This document shows, in pieces, positions 54,084 to 64,000 of a DNA stretch of 64,000 nt; positions within the stretch are counted from its first letter, which is position 1, and each line of letters begins with the position of its first letter. The translations under genes and the position numbers were made by a program. Under the pieces are notes generated by a model that worked only from the letters and a program-made list of their open reading frames with translations, made no database searches and was not told the DNA's origin. Source of the stretch: Ceratopteris richardii (lineage: Eukaryota; Streptophyta; Polypodiopsida; Polypodiales; Pteridaceae); contig CM035433.1 in the NCBI GenBank assembly GCA_020310875.1, forward strand, positions 108,925,758 through 108,989,757, read 5' to 3'.

Positions 54084-55195
54084 TGTTAAATGTTAATCGT
54101 TAAACTTCCAATTTCAGACTCAAAATACTTTCAAGTTCATACGTTTCTGAACCTTTCCTAACCGTAAATTACCTCTTAGCCATGTGGGTCCTTGGGAGTG
54201 GTAGGGGTCTGTTAGACAGAGGCCCTGTACTATTTTCCCAACTTATTACACAATCATAATTACTTCTAGCGTCTTAGCTCCGTGCGCAATTTTGAACAAC
54301 CGATGACTGTTCGTTGTACTCGACTTAGAATTTCTGAACTAATCCTGCTATGATGGTCTGAGCAGTAGTCCGGTGACTTGTGTCCAATAATCTACTTCAG
54401 TAAATGAAGATCACCTAATACGTACTTCTTCAGAATAGACAGGTATACCAAACACATATATATATATACTGAAATTATATAATTCATCGTATACCAATTA
54501 TGAGCAACAAATGTCCTAACAACAAGCGACTTGTTACAGGCTTAACAATGACCTACTTGCACTTCAACCGTTACAGATGCTAGTTTTTCCTGTGATCGGA
54601 ATCAACAGTGAACGTAGACGACTGCATCGAACTTGGTCACTTACCAAAATGGTTAACATGCGATCAGTTCGGAACTACTTCCATACTTCCTTGTTCAGTA
54701 TACTACTGACAAGTAACACACTGCACTTATTAACATTCAGAGACACACTCAACCATTACCGAACAGATTCGTAACACAAGATTACTAATTCGCAACTCTG
54801 CACCATGGAGTGAATAAACGACTAATCAGGCGCAGAACAGAACATAAATCAACACAAACAATACTCAGACTTCGTAACAGTGTAATAATAATCTGACAAA
54901 TAATCAGGCAAACAAACTGGTAATTCCAAGAAAACCGTTTCTCACAAGTGTCTCTCTCCATTCTCTTTACATTGCTTTATATATCTTTTTCAAGATGCGC
55001 GTACCAACTTTTTTTGCACGGATTTTGATAATTCCGGTATATCAGGCGGTCATTACGTCTGTCCCACTCCGGCGACCGTCTAACACTGGCACGCACGGTG
55101 GACTCGAACCCGCAAGTTCCACAAAAATTTTTGCAGAGTTATGTTTAGATTCATTAATGATATTGGGAGCACCCTGTAGATTCTGTAAACTAACA
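54084..55195 (-). repeat. G3 3' LTR (inner edge uncertain)
   Basis: It begins TGTTAAATGTTAATCG on the plus strand. TAACA, the inverse of TGTTA, occurs at 55081-55085 and at 55191-55195, so the LTR is about 1.0 or 1.1 kb long. A minus-strand TATATAAAG lies near 54977-54985 and fits an LTR promoter. No clear guanine-rich polypurine tract is visible beside either candidate edge. Confidence 0.5.
55087..55112 (-). other. tRNA 3'-end-like segment with a perfect B box
   Basis: The minus strand reads GCGGGTTCGAGTCC followed by ACCGTGCGTGCCA, which is a consensus Pol III B box (GGTTCGAGTCC) and a CCA end. No A box or anticodon arm precedes it, so it is not a tRNA gene. It could be a SINE scrap, a primer-site-like remnant or chance. 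Confidence 0.3.
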
Positions 55196-55234
55196 GTATT
55201 TTTTTCGCCACTTTGGTGCGTCTGATTGTTTGTG

Positions 55235-56892
55235 TCAGTGTTCTGCTCCCGATTCACCTGTGTCTGCACCTGTAATAGTCGTCTGTTTGTAATAGTCGTC
55301 TGTTTGTTTTTGCAATTCTTTAGTCGTCTCTTTGTATTCTTCAAGCTGATTTTCCTGTCGTTTAATGACTGTCATGAGATCGTTTTCATGGCTGGACACA
55401 AAACAAGACTGTCTTTGATCAATTTGGGGAACAAGTATACCCAGCCATCTTCTACGAAAAAGTTTCCAAGTATCATGTACATGATTATACAATTGTTGTT
55501 TTAGTGACTCGATATTTATCTTTGTCATCAACGTGGCATCCAATTCAACGCCTTCATTATTTAATAACTGGGTTTCCATTTCCTGTAAAACTTGTATTCG
55601 TGAACGCAAAACTTCATTTTCTGCTTGCAGGTTGGCATTCATGATAGAAAAGCTCATCATTTTGTCTTGTATCTGTTTTTGTATATTTTTCTGCCACTGG
55701 TTAAATTCTTGAAAAAACTTTTTAGCGTTAATCAACTCTGCTACTAATTGCCGTTGGTTACTCTGTAACTCCTTCAGTAAGCCTTCTTTGTCGTCCAGTT
55801 CCTTTTGCATCTGTTTCATCTTTTCTAATAATGAATTGGAATTATTCATATTAGCGAATAATATTTCTTTTTCCTGCTGAATTATTTGTTCTTGTTGACG
55901 CAAATAATCAGAAACTTCTTGTAATTTATTTTGCAACCCTCTCACATAATTTGGTGGGAGATTGTCATTCGGCAACTTCCTTGGACTGACAGTTTGTAAG
56001 TGGTCTTCCATTCTGCGTTTAGTCGACAGCCTAAAAGGCGTTCCTACTGCCTTGTTCTGTTCTCTATTATCTGTGTGAAATAAATTTTCAGACGATGTAG
56101 AAATTTGTTCTGCTTCCTCTTGCTCTGCACTGTGTGGATGTCCTGTGTCTATCATGTTATGATCACAGGAATTAATATCTTGGGACCATCTCTAGCAGCT
56201 AAATATACTGCTATTCTGCTACTGGTTTGGGATCTTCGCTTATCCCCGACAAAGATTTGTGTATAGAGATGGTTATATAGCCAGTGTGTCCAGCTAACTC
56301 TACCACCTCCTTCGGCATGTACTAATGGTGAGAAATTTTTGCTAGACATCAAATCAAATTTAACTAAGAAACATAGTCTCTCCAAATACCACTTGAATTG
56401 TTCACGGCGATTATATGTGGCATTTTTCATCATGTAATATCTTCTGCGGCCTTCGCAGTTTCCAAATTCTTTTCTCAGATCATCATTCGAACATTTAGGA
56501 AAACGTGCATCATCATACAGCGGCCATTTAAATATGGCTGAAACTAACTGTGGTGAAAATTGTACCTGGTTTAAAATGAGGCCTTTTGTTCGTCGCATGC
56601 TGTGTAACTGATTCTCTGCATCTTCATTACCTGTCCACTGCTCCCATGGTAACTTAGCAAACTAGAGGAGTCCGATCCTCCGTAGCCAGTTCTCATTCCT
56701 CCTAGAATGGATGTCGAGCTCTATTTTAAATTCTGTGGAAAATAATATGTTGTTATGCTGAAATTTTAATGTTGTAGAAGTCATTGAGTCATCTTCATCA
56801 TCCTGTAATGTAGTGTCTGTTGTAGTCACAACACGGTTCTGTGCAGTTGCGCGCTTCCTGAGTCGCCATCTTAGTATATCGGATTCAGGCAT
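55235..56892 (-). pseudogene. G3 accessory ORF-Y-like region with coiled coil
   Basis: The likely start is MPESDILRWRLRKRATAQ at 56892. The N-terminal half has WPLYDDARFPKCSNDDLRKE and YNRREQFKWYLERLCFLVKF. The C-terminal half (about 55300-56000) is a long coiled coil (YLRQQEQIIQQEKEILFANM and EKMKQMQKELDDKEGLLKEL). No signal peptide or membrane segment is seen. It occupies the same place as G1 ORF-Y, but I cannot show sequence homology by eye. Broken. The gap 56893-57237 shows nothing recognisable. Confidence 0.6.
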
Positions 56893-57237
56893 GGTTGTAA
56901 GGCTCGCAGAAAAATAATATGTTGAATATTTGTTAACTAGCACCAAAGCTCGAAGAATACTATACTGAAAAATACTATGCTGGGCATACGCATTTTATAA
57001 GCACCAGAGCTTGAACTGCCTTTTGCTGGAATGATTATATTTCATTCGGACATGACACTTCATTCCCCTTACCAAAATTGTAGCATAAACAATCATCATT
57101 CTGCATTTTATCCCGTAGATCGATGCTGGACTTAGCAAGTCTTTTACATGTGCGAAAAAGTATCATGAAACAAAACCTTGGTATCATACTCAATTCGAAC
57201 TCATCATTACATTGCGAAATCGCATGACCGAATTTTA

Positions 57238-59328
57238 CTATTCTTCTATGAGGCCTTCGAGGTACATATTCCTGGCTAATCTAAATGTACGAGCTATTTT
57301 TTTCTTAAGGGTTTCTAATAATTGCTTCAGAGTGTCGGGTTCTAAAATCTGCGCATCTATTCTGACGGAACTAAGTGCGATTGCTTCAGTAAGCAAAATT
57401 TCGGCCTGGGTTTGCAAAAAGGCCTCCTGTAAATAAAAATCATTGGATAATGCAGCGTCCCGGGATGTCTTCATTTCGGTGACTTTCTGCTGCATATCTG
57501 TGACTCGATCCTTCTGATTTCGCAATTGGTTATCCAGTTGCTCGAGTTGCTAATTCTGAAATTCGATCATTTTGGAGAATGCATCGCGTTCTCTTCGAGT
57601 ATTTGCCAGATCTTTTTGGTATTTTGCTTCCCTAGTTAATTGATGTCTCAGCATTCTATTTACCTCGTCCAAGCATTCCTGGGCTCTTCGTAGCTCGTCT
57701 TTGACTTGTTCTGCTTCTCTCTGTTGGTCGTGATTCTTCTGGATGGTTTCCTGCAACTGGGCCTTCGTTTCTTCGACCAATTCTTCTAGGGATGAGCTGA
57801 GGTTTTCTTTTTCTTGGAGTGCGGTCTTTAATTCCCGGATTTCTTCGTGTGCTGTGTGTAATAGCTGATCTTTGGCGGCAAGCTGCTCTAGTGCTGCATC
57901 CCTTTGCTGTATCAAGGCCCGTTGTTCCGAAAACTGCGCTTGGAGGTCTGCTAATTGTGTCTGTAATTGATGATTCTCCGCTTTTACGGCGTCGACTTCT
58001 TCTTGGAGTGGGGTGATATCGGCTTCCAGGAGGTCGACTTTGTGCTGTAGGTCTTGCCGAATGGTATTTGCGACCTCACTCAGCTGTACCGGAAGTTGTT
58101 GTGAGAGGGTAATGAGCATTTGGCCCATGGCGGCCAGTTCAGAAAAGACCGGAACAGAGGAAAGAAAAAGTGGGTGTTGTGGTGGTGTAGAGGTTTGGGT
58201 ATGGATTTGGGGGGATATTGGGGGTGAATAATTGGGGGAGGATGAAGAGGATTCGGGAATTGGCGGCGGGAAAGGGTTGACTGGTGGGGATTGAGGATCA
58301 GGGGATGCAGGGTGAGTTACTTGATGGATGGGTTGGTGTTCACCTGTAATGTGGGCGATGGTGGATTCTACGGCCTTCAGTAGGGTGTTGAGTGCACTGT
58401 CGATCACTTGCTGTTCATCTTCTCGTCGTGCTGATGCTTCTTCGGTTGAGACTGGTTCTGTTTCTGTGTGATTCTGCTGGTCGTGGTGGTCGGCCGATGA
58501 TTCGTTGTGGATGGAAGTGGCTGTGTCGTGGAAGGTCTCTTCTTGTTCTTCGTTTCGGGTGTCCTGATTCTTTCCGGCGGATCCTTGTGCTTCGCTTTCT
58601 GAGGAGCTGATCCGAATTCTCTTATTGCGGAAGAGTTGGTTGATCTCCTCATCTTCTTCTTCCTCGTCATCGAGTGGTTGGACTGATTCTTCGAGCCTAA
58701 GTACGGGACCTTGGGGTGGTGGTTGTGCGGCAAGGATGGCTGGGAAAAGGAATGAGATGATATGGGGAAGGCGAGAGCGCGGGGTGATACCCTTTTGGAG
58801 TTGCTTTACTATAGCTACACATTCTTTATGGATTCTAAGGAAAAAATACGATGCGAAGTTTATGGGTTCTCGGGCAGCTAAATCTAAAGCGGAATAGAAT
58901 GGGTGTGAGATGCCGTAGGTGCGCTTCTGTAGGTTGAGTATGGCGACTAAGAACTGCAGGGCGGATCGTTCGGGTTCGGGGCGGTAGAGAATGGCGTATT
59001 CGTTGGACGAAGAGCGGGGGAATAGTTCGGTCATGCGGGCGGGGGGAATACTAGGGCCATTTTCACGGCCTTGCGGATTGAGGCGGTAGGCTTCAGCGAA
59101 GGCTTGGAAGGTGATGACTGTTCGTGAAGGAAGCGAGAGGAAGACCCATTGGCGTTCGGTGGCGGGGGACTAAGCAATGGTGGTGATGATTTGCGTGAAG
59201 AAAGGATGGGCTTCTACTGAGTGCCAAGGCAACTCAGCGAAGTTGGCCAACCCTCTGCAACGCAGGTATTCACCTACCTCTGTAGGGATACCATCGCGGA
59301 AGGCAGCATAGTTGGCTATCGCTTCCAT
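57238..59328 (-). pseudogene. G3 accessory ORF-X-like region: globular N-terminus, acidic/P-rich middle, coiled coil
   Basis: The likely start is MEAIANYAAFRDGIPTEVGE at 59328. The N-terminal part (SNEYAILYRPEPERSALQFL and PINFASYFFLRIHKECVAIV, with RLPHIISFLFPAI) resembles the plant transposon protein domain of G1 ORF-X in style. An acidic and S/P-rich middle (about 58150-58700) and an extended coiled coil (about 57550-58110, KVDLLEADITPLQEEVDAVK) follow. Broken. The spacer 59329-59637 before integrase is A-rich and shows no feature. Confidence 0.6.
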
Positions 59329-59637
59329 GGCGTTTACTGAGACAGACAATGAACACGGATGCAGAATGCACGAGGGCTCAGAATACTAACATACAACACA
59401 ATAGCTTTTTTCGGCGTTGTCGACAGAGTTAAGTAGAAACAACACGGTGGGAAAGGGGTTGGATATCATTGTGCAGTGCGGGAATAATGCTGGTTTTCAT
59501 GCAAGCGTGCGTACTCGAGTGACTGGTAAGGGGGCGGCTGGTCACATAAAGATTGTACAAAACACGGCTATTTATAAAAAGCAGAAAGAAGAAAAAAAAG
59601 AAAAGATTAAACAAAACGCGGTCCATCGTCGAAAATT

Positions 59638-60830
59638 TTAATGCGGGCTAGTGGCGTGATGATATGGCTGCAGCTTCGACCCATTAATTACTTTTGGGAG
59701 TGGATTTCCAGTCAACGTAGTCAACCGAAAAGTTGCCGGACCGACTTGCTCTGAGATCTTAAAAGGGTTGAACCATCGTAGTTTGAACTTTCCTGCTGCT
59801 CTATCCGACTTTGCGTTATAGAAGAGTACAAGCTGACCTACCAAAAAGATTGGAGTCTTCAAATATCGATCGTGTGTCTTGGCTTGCCTTAGTTGTACTT
59901 CGCGCATGGTTAAAAAGCTGAGCCATTGGTGCTCATCAAGTTCTCTGAGTGCGTCCATTCGTGCTGTCAGCGAATCTTCCGGTAGCATCTTCTGAGTGAT
60001 TGCTACACGCAGACTTGGGATGACTATTTCCATGGGTGCTATTGCTTCTAAGCCATAAGCTAGTTTGAAAGGTGTCAAACCTGTTGTTACCTTATATGTA
60101 GTTCGGTATGCCCATAATACTGCAGGTAGTAGTTGATCCCATCTTTCCGGTGCTTCCATGATCAGTTTCCGGAGGATATTCAATAGTGATTCGTTTGTAC
60201 TTTTGGCCAAACCATTGGCGCGAGGGTAATATGGAGAGCTGAGTTTGTGTGTCACCTGGAATGATTGGGTGAGTACCTTCATTAATTGATTTACGAAGTG
60301 AGTACCTTGATCTGTCACTAATTCGAGTGGTAAGCCAAATCGTGGGAAGACATCATTTAGCAGACATTTTGCTACTACAACCGCTGTAGCAGACCGTAAA
60401 GCCCAGGCTTCTGCCCATCTCGTTGCGTAGTCTGTACAGGTTAGTATGTATCTGTTGTTACTGAAGACTGCTGGAGGTGTGTTTGGACCGATAAAATCTA
60501 ATCCCCATTTCTGAAATGGTTCGAGTGGCATAATAGGCTGCAAGGGAAAGAAGTGTCGTTGCAGTGGTTGTCCAGACCTTTGACAGTTATCGCAGTTTTT
60601 GACGAATTGGGCCACATCTCGGTACATAGTTGGCCACCAGAGACCTCCTTGCAGAATTTTCCGGTGAGTTAAATCTGTGGCAAAGTGACCACCAGTAGGG
60701 GTTGAATGAGCCATTGTGATGACCGAGTTAATTTCATGCGGAGGAACACATCGAAGTAAGATTCCGGTGTGATCTACATAATATAGTTCTCTAGCAACTA
60801 ACCGGAATCGGCGGCTAAAGACTGCAATTT
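59638..60830 (-). pseudogene. G3 integrase
   Basis: A single H2C2 module (HSTPTGGH and CDNC, about 60590-60715) is followed by the core (KWGLDFIGPNTPP, VTDQGTHFVNQ and PYYPRANGLAKSTNESL, about 60180-60520). The gypsy-type tail has WDQLLPAVLWAYRTTYK and GQLVLFYNAKSDRAAGKFKLRW. It ends at PLPKVINGSKLQPYHH with no second protease domain, unlike G1 and G2. Confidence 0.85.
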
Positions 60831-60834
60831 TCCT

Positions 60835-63110
60835 TCAAACTGCCTTGGCAGTCTCGGATGGAAAGCATCCTTCGGTGAGAAAAGTTAGAATCTGATCATA
60901 ATATGTAGATGGTGCTAGTGATTCGGCAGTCTCATCGGTCAGTGGCTCAGAACTATAAATCGCTGGAGTCGTGTCATCTATGCCTACCGGAGCTTCACCA
61001 GAATCTAGACGAGATAAGAAATCTGCTAAGGCATGTGCATTTCCGGGTCGGTGAATGACTTCATAATCAAATTCCTGCAAGAGTAGCACCCATCGTGCTA
61101 AGCGTCCGCCTAAATGTTGTTGTCTTACTAGATAGACGAGGGCAGCATGATCCACATGGAATGTGAATTTCCGGCCTAGTAGATAATGTCTGAATTTTTT
61201 GATGGAGTAAATTAATCCTAGACATTCTCTTTCGGTGGTAGAATAATTCCTTTCTGCAGGTGCAAGCCTTCTGCTGGCATAATAAACAGGGCGAAACCAC
61301 TTATGTGTTTGCTGCATCAGAATACTGCCGATCGCAATATCTGAAGCATCGACAAAAACATGGAACGGATTGTCCCAGTCCGGTGGTTGTAAGATTGGGG
61401 CCTGCGTCAATAGATACTTGAGTCGATCAAATGTAGTTTGGCATTCTTGAGTCCATTCGAACTGGCGGGGATTTTTTGTGATTAGCCTGTTCAGTGGTAT
61501 AGCCAGATGAGCAAGCCATCGTAAGTGTCTGCCATGCCACCGTACTTGACCCAGGAAGCGCATAACTTCTTTTGGTGTAGCGGGCACCGGAGCTTCTAAT
61601 ACTGCCGAAATGTTATCTGGATCTACTTGGATACCTTGTGCAGATACAATGTGGCCAAGTAACTTGCCACATGAAACCGCAAACACAGATTTGTTTGGGT
61701 TTAAACAGAGTCTATACTCTCGGCATTTCTGAAAGCAGCACTGTAAATGGAATAGATGTGCTATCCACTTACCGAAAATTGAAAAATCATCGAGATATAC
61801 TTGCATAAATGAAGTCAGATAAGGAGAAAATATTTCTTGCATACATCTTTGAAATGTGCTTGGTGCGTTTCTCAATCCAAACCACATTACTGTACAAGCA
61901 AAGACACCCCAATTGGTAATGAAAGCAGTTTTTGGTATATCCTCTTCAGCCATTCTAACCTGATTGTAACCACTGTATCCATCTAAGAATGAATACATTT
62001 CATGTCCTGCTACCCTATCAAGCATGGTATCCAGAAAGGGGATCGCGAAAGGATCTGGTACTGTTGCTGCGTTTAATTTTCGGTAGTCTACACAGATTCG
62101 CAGTTGCTTATTTTTCTTTGGCACGATCACAATTGGTGAAATCCATTCAGCATGTTCTACTGGTACGATGAATCCAACTTTTAATAATCTATCAAGTTCG
62201 GCTTTTACCTGTGATGCATAATTGGGATTCATCCGGTAGCTGGGCTGCTTATTCGGTTTAGCTTCAGGCTTCAACATGACTCTGTGTTGATAGATGCGCG
62301 GATCTAATCCTTTCATATCTTTGTAATCCCATGCAAAGACGTCTGAGAATTCGCGAAGTAGTCGAATCAAATCAGCTTTAAATGTTTCTGGTAAGTTTTG
62401 CCTTATCTTTACAGGTCGTGGATGATCTACGGAGACATAAAACTGTTGTGGTTTCTCTGTATCGTCTGTTGACTTGAACAATGATTGTAATTCGTCGTCA
62501 TGTGTTGAAACAGTATCTTCCTGCTTAGAATTCCCAGTGATCGGTACAATTGTACAAACTGAAGTACTCCAATTATCTATCACGGACTGTAGATCAACAG
62601 TCCCTAAGGTCATTAAATCAGCGTTATTCTTCAGAAATTCCTCTTCTTCATCATCTGATAGTCCATCTAACATGTGGACTGGTTCAGCAAAATATGGTCT
62701 AGCGTGTAGTTTGCAAGGTTGTATAGCATCTAATTTTACCACATATTTATGATTGGCATCTTTAAATGTAAGCTCTTGTGCAGACCAGTTCTGTACTACC
62801 TTTGCATGCTTCAGCCAGGGTCGACCGAAAAGAAGGTTGTAATCCAAAGTGGATTCTGGCAGATCTAGTATAACAAAGGTCATTTTAAAGGTCGTACCTT
62901 GTAAAGTGATGGGTACATTTCGCACAAGTCCTACAGGATGGACTCTAGATTGATCTGCCATTCTGACAAAAAATTGAACTGGTTCGATTTCGGTCCATCC
63001 TAACCTTTTGCATAATGCTGCGGTCGCAATGTTAACACCAGAGCCTCCATCAATCAATACTTGCGTGATCTTATGCTTCTTATACCATACTGTAATTAAG
63101 GGAACTGAAT
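60835..63110 (-). pseudogene. G3 protease, reverse transcriptase and RNase H
   Basis: The protease (about 62740-63110) has QVLIDGGSGVNIATAAL and LLFGRPWLKHA. IDGGS is a usual form in Tat-like elements. RT (about 61640-62230) has SPIVIVPKKNKQLRICVDYR, YSFLDGYSGYNQVRM and QVYLDDFSIFG. RNase H (about 60990-61400) has HVFVDASDIAIGSILMQQ, HVDHAALVYLV and HALADFLSRLDSG. One long frame covers all three, so this part is well preserved. Confidence 0.88.
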
Positions 63111-64000
63111 GATCAACCGTAGAATCAGGTTCCGGTTGAACTGCTGCTATCGCCGAAATACAAGAAGGTACCGGACTGAACTGTTGTTGGAACTGTTGTC
63201 TAATCCTAGGTACTAATGCCAGTAGTTGGCCGAGAGGCAGAGTGATAGATGCCTTGGATAAAATTTCCCAGGCCTGCTGAGATTGGTTATCCTGGTCTTT
63301 TGAACTTAAGGTCTCTGCTGATGCATAAGTATCTGCTGTTATGTCTACTGCTGATGATGGCTCCGCTGCTGCTTCCTTTTGTTGTGTTCCTTCCTTTGTC
63401 GACGAGGTCTGAGTCACCGGAATAGGTTCTGGGAACATTGGTGGTTCTGTTGCGGTCCAGTGACTAGCCTTGTTATACATCCTATGTTGTTCTCGTATCC
63501 CCGGTTCGAATATTTCTGCTGCTGAGTGCAGCTGTTTACCTGATCGGGTCTGGACTGTAGCAGTTTGCATTTCTACCGATGTAATTTGTACCATGTTGGC
63601 CATTGGGTTTTGCCTCTCCTTCTTCCTTTGATCATACTCAGCTGCATCCTTGCAAAATCTTCTAATGTGTCCGAATTCACCACAAAAATGACAGCGTGGT
63701 GGTGGTAAATTGGGATTTTCCGGTGGTGGCCCGTTTTGCCAGCGATTTGGATTATAGTTGTTATTCCTCTGTCCTCGGTAATTTCGATATCCTTGCTGCT
63801 GATTGTTTCTCATTTGTGGAGGCACATAATGATTGGCTGGCTGCCCTTGTTCCTGGATAATTGCATTGACAGTCGCTGTTCCCTGTACTCTAGCGTTGTA
63901 TGCGCAGTGTTCGGTGGTGTGTCCGGCAATGTTGCAGATAGCGCAGAATGTCTGATTAAGTGCGCAATTGGTGCTCGTATGTCCTGAATTTTTGCATGTG
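63111..64000 (-). pseudogene. G3 gag C-terminal part with zinc knuckles (cut by the right edge)
   Basis: Minus-strand knuckles are CAICNIAGHTTEHC (about 63900-63945) and CHFCGEFGHIRRFC (about 63650-63693), both with the standard CX2CX4HX4C spacing. A third, partial one (CKNSGHTSTNC) lies near the window edge. Between them is an N/Q/R-rich stretch (GYRNYRGQRNNNYNPNRW). A linker leads to the protease. The capsid domain lies outside the window. Confidence 0.8.

Larger units (their letters stand above)
54084..64000 (-). mobile_element. G3: Ty3/gypsy element of a different family, inserted in the G1 3' LTR (continues right)
   Basis: The minus strand carries gag zinc knuckles, protease, RT, RNase H, H2C2, integrase, ORF-X-like and ORF-Y-like frames, and then a putative 3' LTR. 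Its left end interrupts the G1 LTR after GGACTC. GACTC (54079-54083) would be the target duplication, with its partner outside the window. Pol is fairly well preserved, and the accessory ORFs have several breaks. Confidence 0.82.

Noticed and set aside
55087-55112. tRNA gene on the minus strand
   Set aside because: There is a B box and CCA only. No A box, anticodon arm or acceptor pairing is found upstream on that strand.
55235-59328. Envelope genes downstream of G3 pol
   Set aside because: The position fits, but no signal peptide, transmembrane segment or cysteine-rich ectodomain is visible, and the ORFs are coiled-coil rich. The same holds for the G1 ORFs at 51184-54050.

Overview
The window is a dense nest of plant LTR retrotransposons and holds no recognisable free-standing host gene. 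A land plant with a large, repeat-rich nuclear genome is the best fit. The Ty1/copia elements carry the initiator-tRNA-Met primer site TGGTATCAGAGC, the Ty3/gypsy elements carry the tRNA-Asp type site TGGCGCCGTTGCCGGGGA, and a piece of a CACTA (En/Spm) DNA transposon is present. I cannot tell from the sequence whether it is a gymnosperm, fern or angiosperm. My element names are C1-C7 (copia), G1-G4 (gypsy, Athila/Tat-like) and CACTA. || Layout. 1-2595: C1, minus strand, running off the left edge. 2650-5776, 5855-7580 and 7580-10850: three consecutive plus-strand copia 3' halves (C2, C3, C4). 10850-13485 and 19490-20830: two parts of a minus-strand gypsy remnant (G4) split by C5 (13486-19486, plus strand, both LTRs). 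20831-21339: AT-rich GATC repeats and a TG/CA microsatellite. 21340-22399: the 3' end of a minus-strand copia (C6, same LTR family as C5). 22400-23588: one end of a CACTA element inserted in C6, with subterminal repeats, a foldback and a two-exon Transposase_24-like gene. 23589-54083: G1, plus strand, inserted in the CACTA element. G1 is itself interrupted by G2 (27106-39996, minus, target duplication CATGG) and C7 (42245-47402, minus, target duplication GAGAG), and its 3' LTR is interrupted by G3 (54084 to the right edge, minus). || The LTR pairs differ by about 1.4% (G2), 3.5% (C7) and 5% (C5) by eye. This agrees with the nesting: G2 and C7 are younger than G1. || The most unusual content is in G1 and G2. 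After reverse transcriptase and RNase H, both encode two tandem H2C2 zinc-binding modules, the integrase core, and then a second retropepsin-like domain (DSGA and LVLGQDW motifs). A tail with repeated WVPK-like motifs follows. G1 has two further ORFs between pol and the 3' LTR, the position where some gypsy elements carry env. G3 and G4 carry relatives of these ORFs, but G2 does not. The leaders of G1 and G2 hold different arrays of CGAT-cored palindromic repeats, and a hairpin just before the polypurine tract is identical in both. All these elements are broken fossils, and G2 and C7 are the most nearly whole.
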